From positions 1,039,020 to 1,103,019 of the forward strand of contig NZ_LMSU01000001.1 of the NCBI RefSeq assembly GCF_001429625.1: DNA of 64,000 bases. Direction: 5' to 3'. Shown in pieces: positions 1-7,748 of this stretch; position 1 is the first letter of the stretch; every line of letters begins with the position of its first letter. Origin of the DNA: Nocardioides sp. Soil805 (GTDB taxonomy: Bacteria > Actinomycetota > Actinomycetes > Propionibacteriales > Nocardioidaceae). The notes under the pieces are model-generated. The model was not told the origin of the DNA and ran no database searches. It worked only from the letters and a program-made list of their open reading frames with translations. The translations under genes were made by a program, and so were the position numbers.

Positions 1-2
1 TC

Positions 3-320
3 TACTGCGACGTCGCGTTGGCGGACATCTCGGCGCTCGACGTCGTCCACGACGGTGTTGGCGTGCTCGCCTACCACCACACGCGGCCGCACTGGCCGGT
101 GCACATCGTCGTGGTGCCGAAGGTCCACGTGCCGTCGTTCACCGACCTGGCCGGCGCAGACGAGGAGCTCCTGCGGGAGCTGCTCGATGTCGTGCAGGCG
201 GTGGCTCGGGACGTCGAACGACAGCACGGGGCGGCACGCGTCGTCACGAACCTGGGGTGCTACCAGGACTCGAAGCACCTGCACGTCCACGTCGCCAGTG
301 GTGACGCCGGCTTGTACTGA
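3..320 (+). CDS. HIT family protein, 5' end outside window
   Basis: The reading frame is open from base 3 and has no convincing start inside the window, so the N-terminus lies upstream. The C-terminal part carries the histidine-triad signature HLHVHVA near codon 95. In HIT proteins this binds the alpha-phosphate of a nucleotide and performs nucleotidyl hydrolysis or transfer. The preceding stretch (WPVHIVVVPKVHV) matches the HIT core strand before the loop. Such proteins are small cytosolic nucleotide hydrolases and the exact substrate cannot be told. It is convergent with the HNH gene, leaving 48 bp between the stops. Confidence 0.85.
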   Translation, partial: YCDVALADISALDVVHDGVGVLAYHHTRPHWPVHIVVVPKVHVPSFTDLAGADEELLRELLDVVQAVARDVERQHGAARVVTNLGCYQDSKHLHVHVASGDAGLY

Positions 321-329
321 CTCCCGCCT

Positions 330-341
330 CCAGCATGCTGG
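330..341. terminator. 12-bp perfect palindrome between convergent genes
   Basis: CCAGCATGCTGG is a perfect palindrome in the 48-bp gap between the convergent HIT and HNH genes. It could form a short hairpin or be a protein site. It is too short for a confident terminator call. Confidence 0.25.
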
Positions 342-368
342 CCGGTGGTGATCCCTCTCCGACCCGTC

Positions 369-1619
369 CTATCTGCGGCGGTGGAACCTCAGGTCGCCGT
401 TGGGGAGTCGGTCGAGGAGGTAGCGGTCATCATGCGCTCGATGGTGGTGGTGCGAGCAGAGCAGGAGCCCGTCGTCGAGGTCGGTCTTCCCACCCTTCGA
501 CCACGGGATCAGGTGGTGGGCTTCGCACCACGCGGCGGGGATGTCGCACCCTTCGGCGCGGCAGCCGCCGTCGCGGATGCCCATCGCCTTGCGTTGAGCG
601 GTGTTGTAGAGCCGATAGGCGCGTCCGAGGTCGAGGACCTCGGACTTCCCGCCGAGCACGGCGGGGACGAGTCCCGCGTTGCAGGCCAACCGGCGGGCCT
701 CCGAGGCGGTGATCCGGCCGCTGGTGCTGGTGGTCGCGACCCCGAGTCCGGTGATCAGTGCGTCGAGGTCCATCGTGACGACCACCGTGGTGGCGGTGCC
801 GCCGTGGACCGGGAGCCTGGTCGGGTCGAGGTGCTCGAGGAGGTCGCAGAACGCGTGGCCGAGCCGGGTCGCGTAAGGCGCCTTGCTCCGGTTGTCCGTC
901 CCGCCGGTGCTGCGGCCGCTCTGACCGTCGTCGCTCTTGCGGGGATTGGTCCACGCGTGCAGGTACGTCAGCAGCCGGCCTGCGGTCGCGTCGGGGACCC
1001 GGATCCGGATGCTGGTCGTGCCGTCCCCGTGGGAGCGCGTCGTGAGCGACGTCGTCCGGCGGGCGTGGCGTTCCTCGTCCTCGAGCTTCTTGCGTTCGTG
1101 CTCCTCGCCGACCTCGGGAGCGACGACGTCGAGGATCCGACTCCCGAGGACCCGCAGCTCCTGCGGGGCGAACGACGCCGCGTGCGCGACCAGCACCCGC
1201 TCCGCCTTCAACACGACGTCCGAGGGGGTGTCGTCGGGCAGCTGGTCCAACGCGTGGGCGATGACGTCGGCCTGCGCGGTCGACACCTCACCCGACGCGT
1301 GACCCTCCGCCACCAGAGTCCATCGGTGCTCGAGCGCCCGAGCCAGTCGCAGTTCCCGACGGGCCGGACCCCGGTCCACCCTCGCCGAGCGGACGAACCA
1401 TGCCGCCACGTCCCGATCACCCGACTCCTCGGCCACGTCGTCGGCCACGGCCATCAACCGCAGCCGGGTCGACGCCACTCGGGACTCCAGTCGGGCCAGC
1501 TCGACCAGGGCCTGCGCCTTCTCGGCCGGGGACAGGTACAGGAGCTCGACCCGTTGCACCTTGTCCAGGGCGGCTGAGATCGCCTCGCCACACTCCTGGA
1601 CCAGGTGTCCGGTCGTCAT
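369..1619 (-). CDS. DUF222/13E12-type HNH endonuclease domain protein
   Basis: A 416-residue protein with a long N-terminal helical DUF222-type region and a C-terminal HNH nuclease motif around residues 350-400 (EAHHLIPWSKGGKTDLDDG, then LLCSHHHHRAHD). The AHH, a central aspartate/asparagine region and the HHHHRAH segment supply the metal-binding and catalytic residues of the beta-beta-alpha-metal fold. The family is multicopy in many Actinobacteria and is the same group as the 13E12 repeat proteins of Mycobacterium tuberculosis. Its cellular role is unsettled. A consensus SOS box lies about 70 bp upstream, so induction by DNA damage is likely. The ATG at 1619 is the first good start. Confidence 0.85.
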   Translation of the reverse strand: MTTGHLVQECGEAISAALDKVQRVELLYLSPAEKAQALVELARLESRVASTRLRLMAVADDVAEESGDRDVAAWFVRSARVDRGPARRELRLARALEHRWTLVAEGHASGEVSTAQADVIAHALDQLPDDTPSDVVLKAERVLVAHAASFAPQELRVLGSRILDVVAPEVGEEHERKKLEDEERHARRTTSLTTRSHGDGTTSIRIRVPDATAGRLLTYLHAWTNPRKSDDGQSGRSTGGTDNRSKAPYATRLGHAFCDLLEHLDPTRLPVHGGTATTVVVTMDLDALITGLGVATTSTSGRITASEARRLACNAGLVPAVLGGKSEVLDLGRAYRLYNTAQRKAMGIRDGGCRAEGCDIPAAWCEAHHLIPWSKGGKTDLDDGLLLCSHHHHRAHDDRYLLDRLPNGDLRFHRRR

Positions 1620-1689
1620 GTCAGCCCCCCGCTGATCACCCGCTGCGCGACCCCTCCGAGCGGGATCGACTGCGTGTCATCAGTCTAGT

Positions 1690-1703
1690 CGAACACATGT
1701 TCG
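1690..1703. promoter_or_regulatory. SOS (LexA) box upstream of HNH gene
   Basis: CGAACACATGTTCG has perfect CGAAC and GTTCG arms around a 4-bp spacer. This is the actinobacterial/Gram-positive LexA consensus, usually written TCGAAC-N4-GTTCGA; here the left flank is T and the right flank is G. It lies about 70 bp upstream of the HNH start, next to a TAGACT-like -10 on the minus strand. SOS boxes upstream of 13E12-family genes are known in mycobacteria. Confidence 0.75.
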
Positions 1704-1806
1704 GTCCACATACCCAGTTTCGGGTACATCTCGCGTCAGACAGCCCGGGCGAGAGAGGAGGGCTCACCTCAGCGGCCGGGAACACCCGGTCGGCCACCCG
1801 TGCGGT

Positions 1807-1992
1807 CAAGAAGTGCCCGGTCGGCGCACCGGTGAGGCCAGGAACTGCCCGATCGGCCCACCCGTGAGGCCAGGAACTGCCCGCTCGGCACCCCTGTGCT
1901 GTCAGGAAGTGCCCGCTCGGCACCCCTGTGCGGCCAGGAAGTGCCCGCTCGGCGCCTCCCACGCGCCAGGAAGTGCCCGCTCGGCCAGGAAG
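1807..1992. repeat. Tandem array of 32-bp units
   Basis: Six units begin at 1807, 1839, 1871, 1903, 1935 and 1967, exactly 32 bp apart. Each starts with a 19-bp core (CAGGAAGTGCCCGCTCGGC, with at most three changes in any unit) and the first five are followed by a 13-bp more variable segment. A truncated seventh core starts at 1986, directly after the sixth. The array abuts the lactate dehydrogenase stop codon. The period is not a multiple of three and there is no cas gene, so it is neither a coding repeat nor a CRISPR. Confidence 0.9.
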
Positions 1993-2003
1993 GGGGGCGA
2001 GGC

Positions 2004-2939
2004 CTAGAGCCCCAGGCTCCGAGCGACAGCACGCACGGTGTCCGCGGAGGCGATCAGCTGCTGCTCCTCCTCGCCGCTGAGCGGCGTCGCGAGCACGCTC
2101 TCGACGCCCGCCCGTCCCACGACCGACGGCATGGAGAGGCACACGTCCGACAGTCCGTGCACCCCGTCGAGCCGCGAGGTCACGGGCAGCACGCGGTGCT
2201 CGTCGTGGAGGACGGCCTCGAGGATCCGCGAGACCGCGAGCCCGACGGCGAGGCTGGTCGCACCCTTGCCCGCGATGATCTCGTAGGCCGCCGTCACCAC
2301 CCGCTCGTGGATGCGCGCCCTCCCGTCGGCGTCGAGGCGCGAGCCGCCGGAGTCCCAGTCCTGGACCGGTACGCCGCCGATGGTCGCCGTGGACCACAGC
2401 GGCACCTCGGAGTCGCCGTGCTCGCCGGCGATGTAGGCGTGCACGTTCTGCACGGCCACGCCGGTGTGCTCGGCGATGAGGAACCGCAGCCGCGACGAGT
2501 CCAGGACCGTGCCGGAGCCGAAGACCCGGCTCGCCGGGAGGCCGGAGAACTGCAGCGCGGCGTAGGTCACCACGTCGACCGGGTTGGTCACCACCAGCAG
2601 CAGGGCGTCGGGCGCGAGCCCGACCAGCGCCGGCACCAGCTCGCGGCACATCGCGACGTTGGCGGCCGCGAGGTCGAGCCGCGTCTGCCCGGGCTTCTGC
2701 TTCGCGCCCGCCGTGAGGACCACGACGTCGGCGCCGGCGCACACCGCGAGGTCGTCGCTGCCGGTGATCCGGGCCATCGGCGTGAACTGCATGCCGTGGT
2801 TGAGGTCGAGCACCTCGGCCCGCACCTTGCCGGCGTTGAGGTCGAAGAGCGCCAGCTCCCGGCAGACCCCGCGTATCTGCGCGGCGTACGCGATCGCCGT
2901 ACCCACGGCACCGGCACCCACGATCGCGACCTTCGACAT
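2004..2939 (-). CDS. ldh: L-lactate dehydrogenase
   Basis: A 311-residue NAD-dependent 2-hydroxyacid dehydrogenase interconverting pyruvate and L-lactate. The Rossmann motif GAGAVG is at residues 8-13. The substrate-specificity loop reads AGAKQKPGQTRLDL (about 77-90). The glutamine at 81, where malate dehydrogenases have arginine, points to lactate. The catalytic histidine is in GEHGDSE (His174), and the Asp/Arg pair in LDSSR (147-150) fits the active site. The ATG at 2939 (MSKVAIVG) begins right at the Rossmann strand; an upstream in-frame start at 2957 would add six unlikely residues. The gene stands alone, with a repeat array after its stop. Confidence 0.92.
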   Translation of the reverse strand: MSKVAIVGAGAVGTAIAYAAQIRGVCRELALFDLNAGKVRAEVLDLNHGMQFTPMARITGSDDLAVCAGADVVVLTAGAKQKPGQTRLDLAAANVAMCRELVPALVGLAPDALLLVVTNPVDVVTYAALQFSGLPASRVFGSGTVLDSSRLRFLIAEHTGVAVQNVHAYIAGEHGDSEVPLWSTATIGGVPVQDWDSGGSRLDADGRARIHERVVTAAYEIIAGKGATSLAVGLAVSRILEAVLHDEHRVLPVTSRLDGVHGLSDVCLSMPSVVGRAGVESVLATPLSGEEEQQLIASADTVRAVARSLGL

Positions 2940-2994
2940 GCTTCGCCACTCTGGCACGGGCGACCCGGCACGTCGACCACGACGGCGAGCGGAG

Positions 2995-3234
2995 TCAGCC
3001 GCCGCGCACCCCGTTGCTGCCCACGAAGGCGGCGACGGGAGGGATCACGGCAGCCACGGCCGACATCACGACCGCGAGCGGCACCGACCAGAGCCGCACC
3101 CACGTCCAGGCGAGCACCAGCAGCACGAGGCAGACGCCCATGAGGATGAAGTAGAGCCGCTGCCGGCGCCGGACCTGCTCACTGGTCGCCCACGGCACGT
3201 CCGTCACGGAGTCCACGTGCTCGTGGCGGTGCAT
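2995..3234 (-). CDS. DUF3099 family small membrane protein
   Basis: A 79-residue protein with a histidine-containing N-terminus, a basic RRRQR patch and two predicted membrane helices (about residues 27-45 and 50-70), the second followed by a short tail. Size, the basic patch before the first helix and the VPLAVVMSAVAAVIPP-type second helix match actinobacterial DUF3099 proteins, whose function is unknown. It lies 55 bp upstream of ldh on the same strand and is divergent from the phosphoesterase. Confidence 0.7.
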   Translation of the reverse strand: MHRHEHVDSVTDVPWATSEQVRRRQRLYFILMGVCLVLLVLAWTWVRLWSVPLAVVMSAVAAVIPPVAAFVGSNGVRGG

Positions 3235-3304
3235 GCCTCCACGGTAGTCCCGGACTGCCCCCAGCCGGAGCACTCTGTTGACCGGGGCGGTGTTGACTGG
3301 GGCG

Positions 3305-3823
3305 ATGCCGACCCGACTCCTCATCATCGCGGACACGCACGTGCCGAAGCGGGCGCGCGACCTGCCGGCACACCTGTGGGACGAGGTCGACGCCGCGGAC
3401 GTCGTGGTCCACGCCGGCGACTGGGTCGACGAGCGGCTCCTCGACGAGCTCGAGGCGCGGGCGCGCCGGCTCGTCGCGGTGTGGGGCAACAACGACCACG
3501 GCAGGTTCCGCGAGCGGCTCCCGGAGGTCGCTCGCGTGGAGATCGAGGGCGTCCGGTTCGCCGTGGTCCACGAGACCGGGCCGAGCAAGGGTCGCGAGGA
3601 GCGGTGCAGCGCGCTGTACGACGACGTCGACGTGCTCGTCTTCGGCCACAGCCACATCCCGTGGGACACGACCAGCGACACCGGGCTGCGGCTGCTCAAC
3701 CCGGGCTCGCCGACGGACCGCCGGCGCCAGCCGCACTGCACCTACCTGACCGCCGTCGCCGACGCCGGCACCCTGCGGGACGTCACCCTGCACCGCCTCG
3801 ACCGGGGCGCCGCCAGCGGGTAG
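3305..3823 (+). CDS. YfcE/MJ0936-type metallophosphoesterase
   Basis: A 172-residue calcineurin-like phosphoesterase. The metal-binding motifs appear in order: D-x-H in IIADTH (residues 7-12), GD in VVHAGDW (about 36-41), GNND (about 62; the usual form is GNHD or GNCD) and GHSH in VFGHSHIP (about 112-119). It probably cleaves a phosphodiester with two divalent metals in the cytosol. There is no signal peptide. The ATG at 3305 gives MPTRLLIIADTH, the normal family N-terminus. The gene is convergent with the DUF1905 gene, leaving only 6 bp between stops. Confidence 0.85.
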   Translation: MPTRLLIIADTHVPKRARDLPAHLWDEVDAADVVVHAGDWVDERLLDELEARARRLVAVWGNNDHGRFRERLPEVARVEIEGVRFAVVHETGPSKGREERCSALYDDVDVLVFGHSHIPWDTTSDTGLRLLNPGSPTDRRRQPHCTYLTAVADAGTLRDVTLHRLDRGAASG

Positions 3824-3829
3824 CGGCCC

Positions 3830-4114
3830 CTACCTGCCGACCGAGAGCCGCACGTCCACCACGTCCCCGAGCCCGACCCCCTCGGCGCGTCGCACCGCGT
3901 CCTTGAGCGGCAGGAACCACGTCCCCTCCCGCGGGAACATCGCCGTCGTGAACGAGGTCTCCCCCAGCCGCGCGGTCACCGGGACCACGCCCCAGTAGGC
4001 CACCTCGGCCTTGACCTCGTCGACCATCTCCGCCTCCTCGGGCGGGAGCGGCACGAAGTGGTACGGCGCGGGGCCACGCCACTCGACGACCTCACCGGCG
4101 AACTCCAGCTCCAT
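3830..4114 (-). CDS. DUF1905 domain protein
   Basis: A 94-residue protein made of one DUF1905 domain, a small beta-barrel fold. The pattern WRGPAPYHFVPLPPEEAEMVDE followed by YWGVVPVTARLGETSFTTAMFPREGTWFLPLKDAVR is typical of the family (broken here by residues 30-40). Function is unknown; related proteins are sometimes fused to a YdeI-like domain. The ATG at 4114 gives MELEF. It is followed 48 bp upstream by the MFS transporter gene on the same strand, so the two may be co-transcribed. Confidence 0.75.
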   Translation of the reverse strand: MELEFAGEVVEWRGPAPYHFVPLPPEEAEMVDEVKAEVAYWGVVPVTARLGETSFTTAMFPREGTWFLPLKDAVRRAEGVGLGDVVDVRLSVGR

Positions 4115-4162
4115 GCCTCGCACCCTAGGGCCGTCGCCGCGGCACGACGAGAGCCGCGCGAG

Positions 4163-5341
4163 TCACTGGACCCGCACGTCCTGGCGTGCCGACGACAGCA
4201 GCACGCACCCCGCCGCCACCAGCGCGACGAGTCCCATCACCGGCCACAGCAGCCCCGGCGCCGCGGCGTAGATCGCGGTCCCGATCGGGCCGGCGAGCAT
4301 CATCCCGCTCGTCGACGCCCCGGAGTACAGGCCCTGGTACTGACCGACCAGGTGCTCGGGGGCCGCGTCGAGCACGTGGGCGGTGGCGGTCGTCTTGTAG
4401 AGGATCTCCCCCGCGGTGAGCACCACCATCGCGACCACGACGGCGAGCACGGTCACGGGGAGCGCGAAGAGGACGGTCCCCACGCCGACCAGCGCGTAGC
4501 CGACGGCGATGACCGGGTACGACGAGCGGCCGCGCAGGCGCTGGGTCACCGGGATCTCGAGGAGCAGGATCAGGCCGGAGCCCACGGCGATCACCACGGC
4601 GTACAACCCGACGGGGGCGCCGCAGTCTCGCAGGTGCAGCGGCAGCGTGGTGTAGAGCTGGCGGTAGACGACGTCGACGAGCACCACCCCGACCAGCAGC
4701 ACGACCAGCGAGCGGTCGCCGCGGACCGCGCGCAGCATGCCCGGCCCCGGGGACGCCTCCGCGCGGGGCGGCTCCACGGGCAGCGCGCGGCTCAGCGCCA
4801 GCCGGATGAGGAGCACCGCCAGCCCGTCCAGCACGAACATCGCCTCGTAGCTCCACGTCACGACCAGTGCCCCCAGCAGCGGGCCGACCACGAAGCCGGC
4901 GTTGGACGCCGCGCGACCGAGCGCGACCGCCGTACGCCGGTCCCCCCGCGGCATCGCGAGGGCGGTGAGGGCACCGGTCGAGACCTGGCCCACGGCACTG
5001 AGGTAGGCCGCCACCGGCAGCGCGAGCACCATCAGCCACACGGGCAGCCACGGCACCGACATCAGCACCGCCGCCCCCACCGAGGACGCCGCGAGCAGCA
5101 CTCGCCGGTGGCCCAGGCGATCACCCCACCGTCCGCCCGTGAGGTTGCCGACGAGCAGGGCGACCCCGACCACGCCGGCCACGAGACCGGCCCGCGGCGC
5201 GCTCAGGTCGCGCGGCCCGGTGAGGTAGAGGGTGAGGAAGAGGAAGACGAACGCCGTCGCGGACCCGACGAACCGGGACGCCGCCAGCACCCACACCACG
5301 CGCGGCAGGTCCCGGAGATCCACCGGCGCATCCCACCACAT
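4163..5341 (-). CDS. MFS transporter
   Basis: A 392-residue integral membrane protein with about 12 hydrophobic helices and a loop between helices 2 and 3 reading GGRWGDRLGHRR, the MFS signature. It resembles drug or metabolite efflux permeases of the DHA1 type, but the substrate cannot be told. The ATG at 5341 (MWWDAP) is preferred. A further in-frame ATG at 5395 would overlap the divergent ABC1 gene and its palindrome. Regulation may be shared with the ABC1 gene through the inverted repeat at 5351-5369. Confidence 0.8.
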   Translation of the reverse strand: MWWDAPVDLRDLPRVVWVLAASRFVGSATAFVFLFLTLYLTGPRDLSAPRAGLVAGVVGVALLVGNLTGGRWGDRLGHRRVLLAASSVGAAVLMSVPWLPVWLMVLALPVAAYLSAVGQVSTGALTALAMPRGDRRTAVALGRAASNAGFVVGPLLGALVVTWSYEAMFVLDGLAVLLIRLALSRALPVEPPRAEASPGPGMLRAVRGDRSLVVLLVGVVLVDVVYRQLYTTLPLHLRDCGAPVGLYAVVIAVGSGLILLLEIPVTQRLRGRSSYPVIAVGYALVGVGTVLFALPVTVLAVVVAMVVLTAGEILYKTTATAHVLDAAPEHLVGQYQGLYSGASTSGMMLAGPIGTAIYAAAPGLLWPVMGLVALVAAGCVLLSSARQDVRVQ

Positions 5342-5350
5342 GCGACCTGC

Positions 5351-5369
5351 GTCACCACCGATCGGTGAC
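5351..5369. promoter_or_regulatory. Inverted repeat in 38-bp divergent gap
   Basis: GTCACC-N7-GGTGAC is a perfect inverted repeat containing the 12-bp palindrome CACCGATCGGTG (5356-5367). It sits centrally between the divergent ATGs of the MFS gene (5341) and ABC1 gene (5380). This position suits an operator controlling both, but no regulator gene lies beside it. Confidence 0.5.
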
Positions 5370-5379
5370 ACTGGGACCC

Positions 5380-6714
5380 ATGACCGAGCTCCCACGCAAG
5401 GCCTTCTCCCGCAGCGCCCGTTTGGCGGCGCTGCCGCTGGGCTACGCAGGCCGTACGGCGGTGGGGTTCGGGCGGCGTTTGGGCGGGGCCCCGGCGGACG
5501 CCGTGCTCACCGAGGTGCAGCAGCGCACGGCCGAGCAGCTCTTCAAGACCCTGGGCGAGCTCAAGGGCGGCGCGATGAAGTTCGGCCAGGCGCTGAGCGT
5601 CTTCGAGGCGGCCCTGCCCGACGAGCTGGTGGCGCCCTACCGGGAGAACCTCACCCGCCTGCAGGACGACGCCCCGCCGATGCCGACCCAGACCGTGCGT
5701 GACCAGCTGACCACCCACCTGGGCCCGGACTGGTCCGAGGACCTGGTCTGGCTCGACGGCGGCCCGACCGCCGCCGCCAGCATCGGGCAGGTGCACAAGG
5801 GCCGGTGGCGCGACGGCCGCGACGTCGCCGTCAAGGTGCAGTACCCCGGCGCCGGCGAGGCGCTGATGGGCGACCTGCGCCAGATCGCCCGGGTGGCCCG
5901 CGGGGTCGCCCCCGTCTTCCCCGGCATCGACATCAAGCCGCTCGTCGCCGAGCTGCAGGCGCGCGCCGCTGAGGAGCTCGACTACACCCTCGAGGCGGAC
6001 GCCCAGCGCGTGTTCGCCGACGCCTTCCGCGACGACCCCGACTTCGTCGTCCCCGACGTGGTCGCGGTGGGCGGCGAGGCGATCATCACCGAGTGGCTCG
6101 ACGCGCCGTACTCGCTGGCCCACGTCATCCGGGAGGGCACCCAGGAGGAGCGCAACCACTACGGCGAGCTGCTCGCCCGCTTCATCTTCGTCGGCCCGGC
6201 GCGCACCGGCATGCTGCACGCCGACCCGCACCCGGGCAACTTCCGCCCCGTCCCGGGCCCCGACGGCGAGCCGGGCCGGCTCGGCATCCTCGACTTCGGC
6301 GCCGTCGCCCGACTGCCCCAGGGCCGGCTCCCCGAGGCGATGGGCCGGCTCATCCGGGTCGCCGCCGAGGCCGACCCCGAGTCGCTGGTGGCGGGTCTGC
6401 GCGAGGAGGGCTTCATCAAGGACAAGGTGCAGGTCGACCCGCAGCTGGTCCTCGACTACCTGGCCCCCTTCATCGAGCCGGCCCGGATGGAGACGTTCCG
6501 CTTCAGCCGCGAGTGGATGCGCGCCCAGTTCGAGCGGATCAACAACCCCCGCGACCCCGCCTTCACGCTGGCCACCAAGCTCAACCTGCCGACGTCGTAC
6601 CTGCTCATCCACCGCACGTGGCTGGGCGGGCTCGGGCTGCTCAGCCAGCTGGAGGCCGAGGCGCCCTTCCGGCAGATCCTCATCGACCACCTGCCGGGCT
6701 TCGCCGACGACTGA
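5380..6714 (+). CDS. ABC1/AarF (UbiB-like) atypical kinase family protein
   Basis: A 444-residue protein of the ABC1/ADCK/UbiB family. The diagnostic KxGQ element is in LKGGAMKFGQALS (about residues 62-74), the alanine-rich nucleotide loop is AAASIGQVHKG (about 128-138), the ion-pair lysine is in VAVKVQYPG, the catalytic region is HADPHPGN (about 279-286), and the metal-binding DFG is in ILDFGA (about 302). Members bind ATP and influence isoprenoid lipid or quinone metabolism at the membrane; the actinobacterial role is poorly known. The ATG at 5380 is 38 bp from the divergent MFS start. Confidence 0.87.
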   Translation: MTELPRKAFSRSARLAALPLGYAGRTAVGFGRRLGGAPADAVLTEVQQRTAEQLFKTLGELKGGAMKFGQALSVFEAALPDELVAPYRENLTRLQDDAPPMPTQTVRDQLTTHLGPDWSEDLVWLDGGPTAAASIGQVHKGRWRDGRDVAVKVQYPGAGEALMGDLRQIARVARGVAPVFPGIDIKPLVAELQARAAEELDYTLEADAQRVFADAFRDDPDFVVPDVVAVGGEAIITEWLDAPYSLAHVIREGTQEERNHYGELLARFIFVGPARTGMLHADPHPGNFRPVPGPDGEPGRLGILDFGAVARLPQGRLPEAMGRLIRVAAEADPESLVAGLREEGFIKDKVQVDPQLVLDYLAPFIEPARMETFRFSREWMRAQFERINNPRDPAFTLATKLNLPTSYLLIHRTWLGGLGLLSQLEAEAPFRQILIDHLPGFADD

Positions 6715-6807
6715 GCCGACGGGTCGGCCGCTCCCGCCACGTCGGCAGGCCCGAGCGTCCGCCGCCACTCCGACCGGGCACCACCCGATCACGACTGCGC
6801 TGTGCTT

Positions 6808-6821
6808 GAATATGAGTATTC
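6808..6821. promoter_or_regulatory. Inverted repeat GAATA-N4-TATTC before ABC operon
   Basis: GAATATGAGTATTC is a perfect 5-bp-arm inverted repeat in an unusually AT-rich patch (about 6803-6834), 29 bp before the first ATG of the sulfonate-type ABC operon. A weak TTGAAT hexamer (6806-6811) overlaps it. It is likely the operon promoter with an overlapping operator; the regulator is unknown. Confidence 0.55.
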
Positions 6822-6849
6822 CACTCTACTTAATGCACGCGGAGGAACG

Positions 6850-7677
6850 ATGAGCCTGCTCCAGACGAGCAGACGCAGCAGCGCGGGGTACGCCGACGTC
6901 CCGGCGGCCGCGCTCCCGCTCCACTTCCGTGGCGTGGGCCGGGCCTTCACCGACCGCGACCAGCAGCGCCAGGTGCTCCAGGACGTGGACCTCACCGTCG
7001 AGGCCGGCTCGGTCGTCGCGCTCCTCGGTCCCAGCGGCTGCGGCAAGTCGACGTTGCTGCGGGCCGCCGCCGGGCTCGACACCCCCACCAGCGGCACCGT
7101 GGTCATCGGGGACCGCCCCGTCCGCGGCATCGACGACCGGTGCGCCATCGCGTTCCAGGAGCCGCGCCTGCTGCCGTGGCGCACCGTGCGCGCCAACGTG
7201 GCCCTCGGACTGCCCGACGGCACCGCCCGCTCCGAGGGAGCGCGCCTCGTCGACGAGCTGCTCGGCCTGGTCGGCCTCGCGGAGCACGCGGACCACCGTC
7301 CGCGGGAGATCTCGGGCGGCATGGCCCAGCGGACCTCGCTGGCCCGCGCCCTGGCGCGCCGACCCGGGGTGCTCCTGCTCGACGAGCCCTTCGGCGCCCT
7401 GGACGCCCTGACCCGGATGAAGATGCAGGACCTGCTCCTCGCGGTCCACGAGGCCTCCCCCACCACCGTGCTGCTCGTGACCCATGACGTCGACGAGGCC
7501 CTCCAGCTCGCCGACCGCGTCGTCGTGCTGGGCCGCCCCGCGGGTGGGACCGCCGCCACCGTGTCGCACGTCGTCGACGTCCCCGGCGAGCGACCCCGCG
7601 ACCGCGGCTCGGTCGACCTCGCCCGCCTGCGCGGAGAGCTCCTGGAGAGCCTCGGCGTCGACGCACACCGGCACTGA
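6850..7677 (+). CDS. Sulfonate/taurine/nitrate-type ABC transporter ATP-binding protein
   Basis: A 275-residue ABC ATPase of the SsuB/TauB/NrtD group. Walker A is LLGPSGCGKST (about residues 58-68), the Q-loop is FQEPRLLPWR, the signature is ISGGM (about 154; LSGGQ in most families), Walker B with the D-loop is LLLDEPFGALD (about 174-184), and the switch histidine is in VTHDVDEAL. It energises uptake through the permease encoded downstream. The ATG at 6850 has an excellent GGAGG at 6841-6845 and overrides an upstream in-frame ATG at 6802 that lies in the promoter region. It is the first gene of a three-gene operon. Confidence 0.9.
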   Translation: MSLLQTSRRSSAGYADVPAAALPLHFRGVGRAFTDRDQQRQVLQDVDLTVEAGSVVALLGPSGCGKSTLLRAAAGLDTPTSGTVVIGDRPVRGIDDRCAIAFQEPRLLPWRTVRANVALGLPDGTARSEGARLVDELLGLVGLAEHADHRPREISGGMAQRTSLARALARRPGVLLLDEPFGALDALTRMKMQDLLLAVHEASPTTVLLVTHDVDEALQLADRVVVLGRPAGGTAATVSHVVDVPGERPRDRGSVDLARLRGELLESLGVDAHRH

Positions 7678-7748
7678 GCCCCGCTCCGGCGCCGAGCCCC
7701 TTGCTCCCCGCTGTTCCACCCATCCCGAGAGACCCGAAGGACACTCCC

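Larger units (their letters stand above)
1620..2003. other. Intergenic region: SOS promoter plus 32-bp repeat array
   Basis: A 384-bp gap between the start of the HNH gene and the stop of the lactate dehydrogenase gene. The left part holds the HNH promoter with a LexA-type box at 1690-1703. The right part is filled by a tandem array (1807-1992). No coding frame here is credible: peptides read from the array change frame from unit to unit. Confidence 0.7.

Noticed and set aside
1807..1992. CRISPR array
   Set aside because: Core plus linker is only 32 bp in total with 13-bp linkers, far below normal spacer length; there are no cas genes and the units are not separated by unique spacers of the usual size.
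1636..2003. A protein-coding extension of the lactate dehydrogenase region with repeated GHFLTA-type peptides
   Set aside because: The peptides come from reading the 32-bp DNA array. The period is not a multiple of three, so the frame changes in every unit, and the real ldh gene ends at 2004 in another frame.
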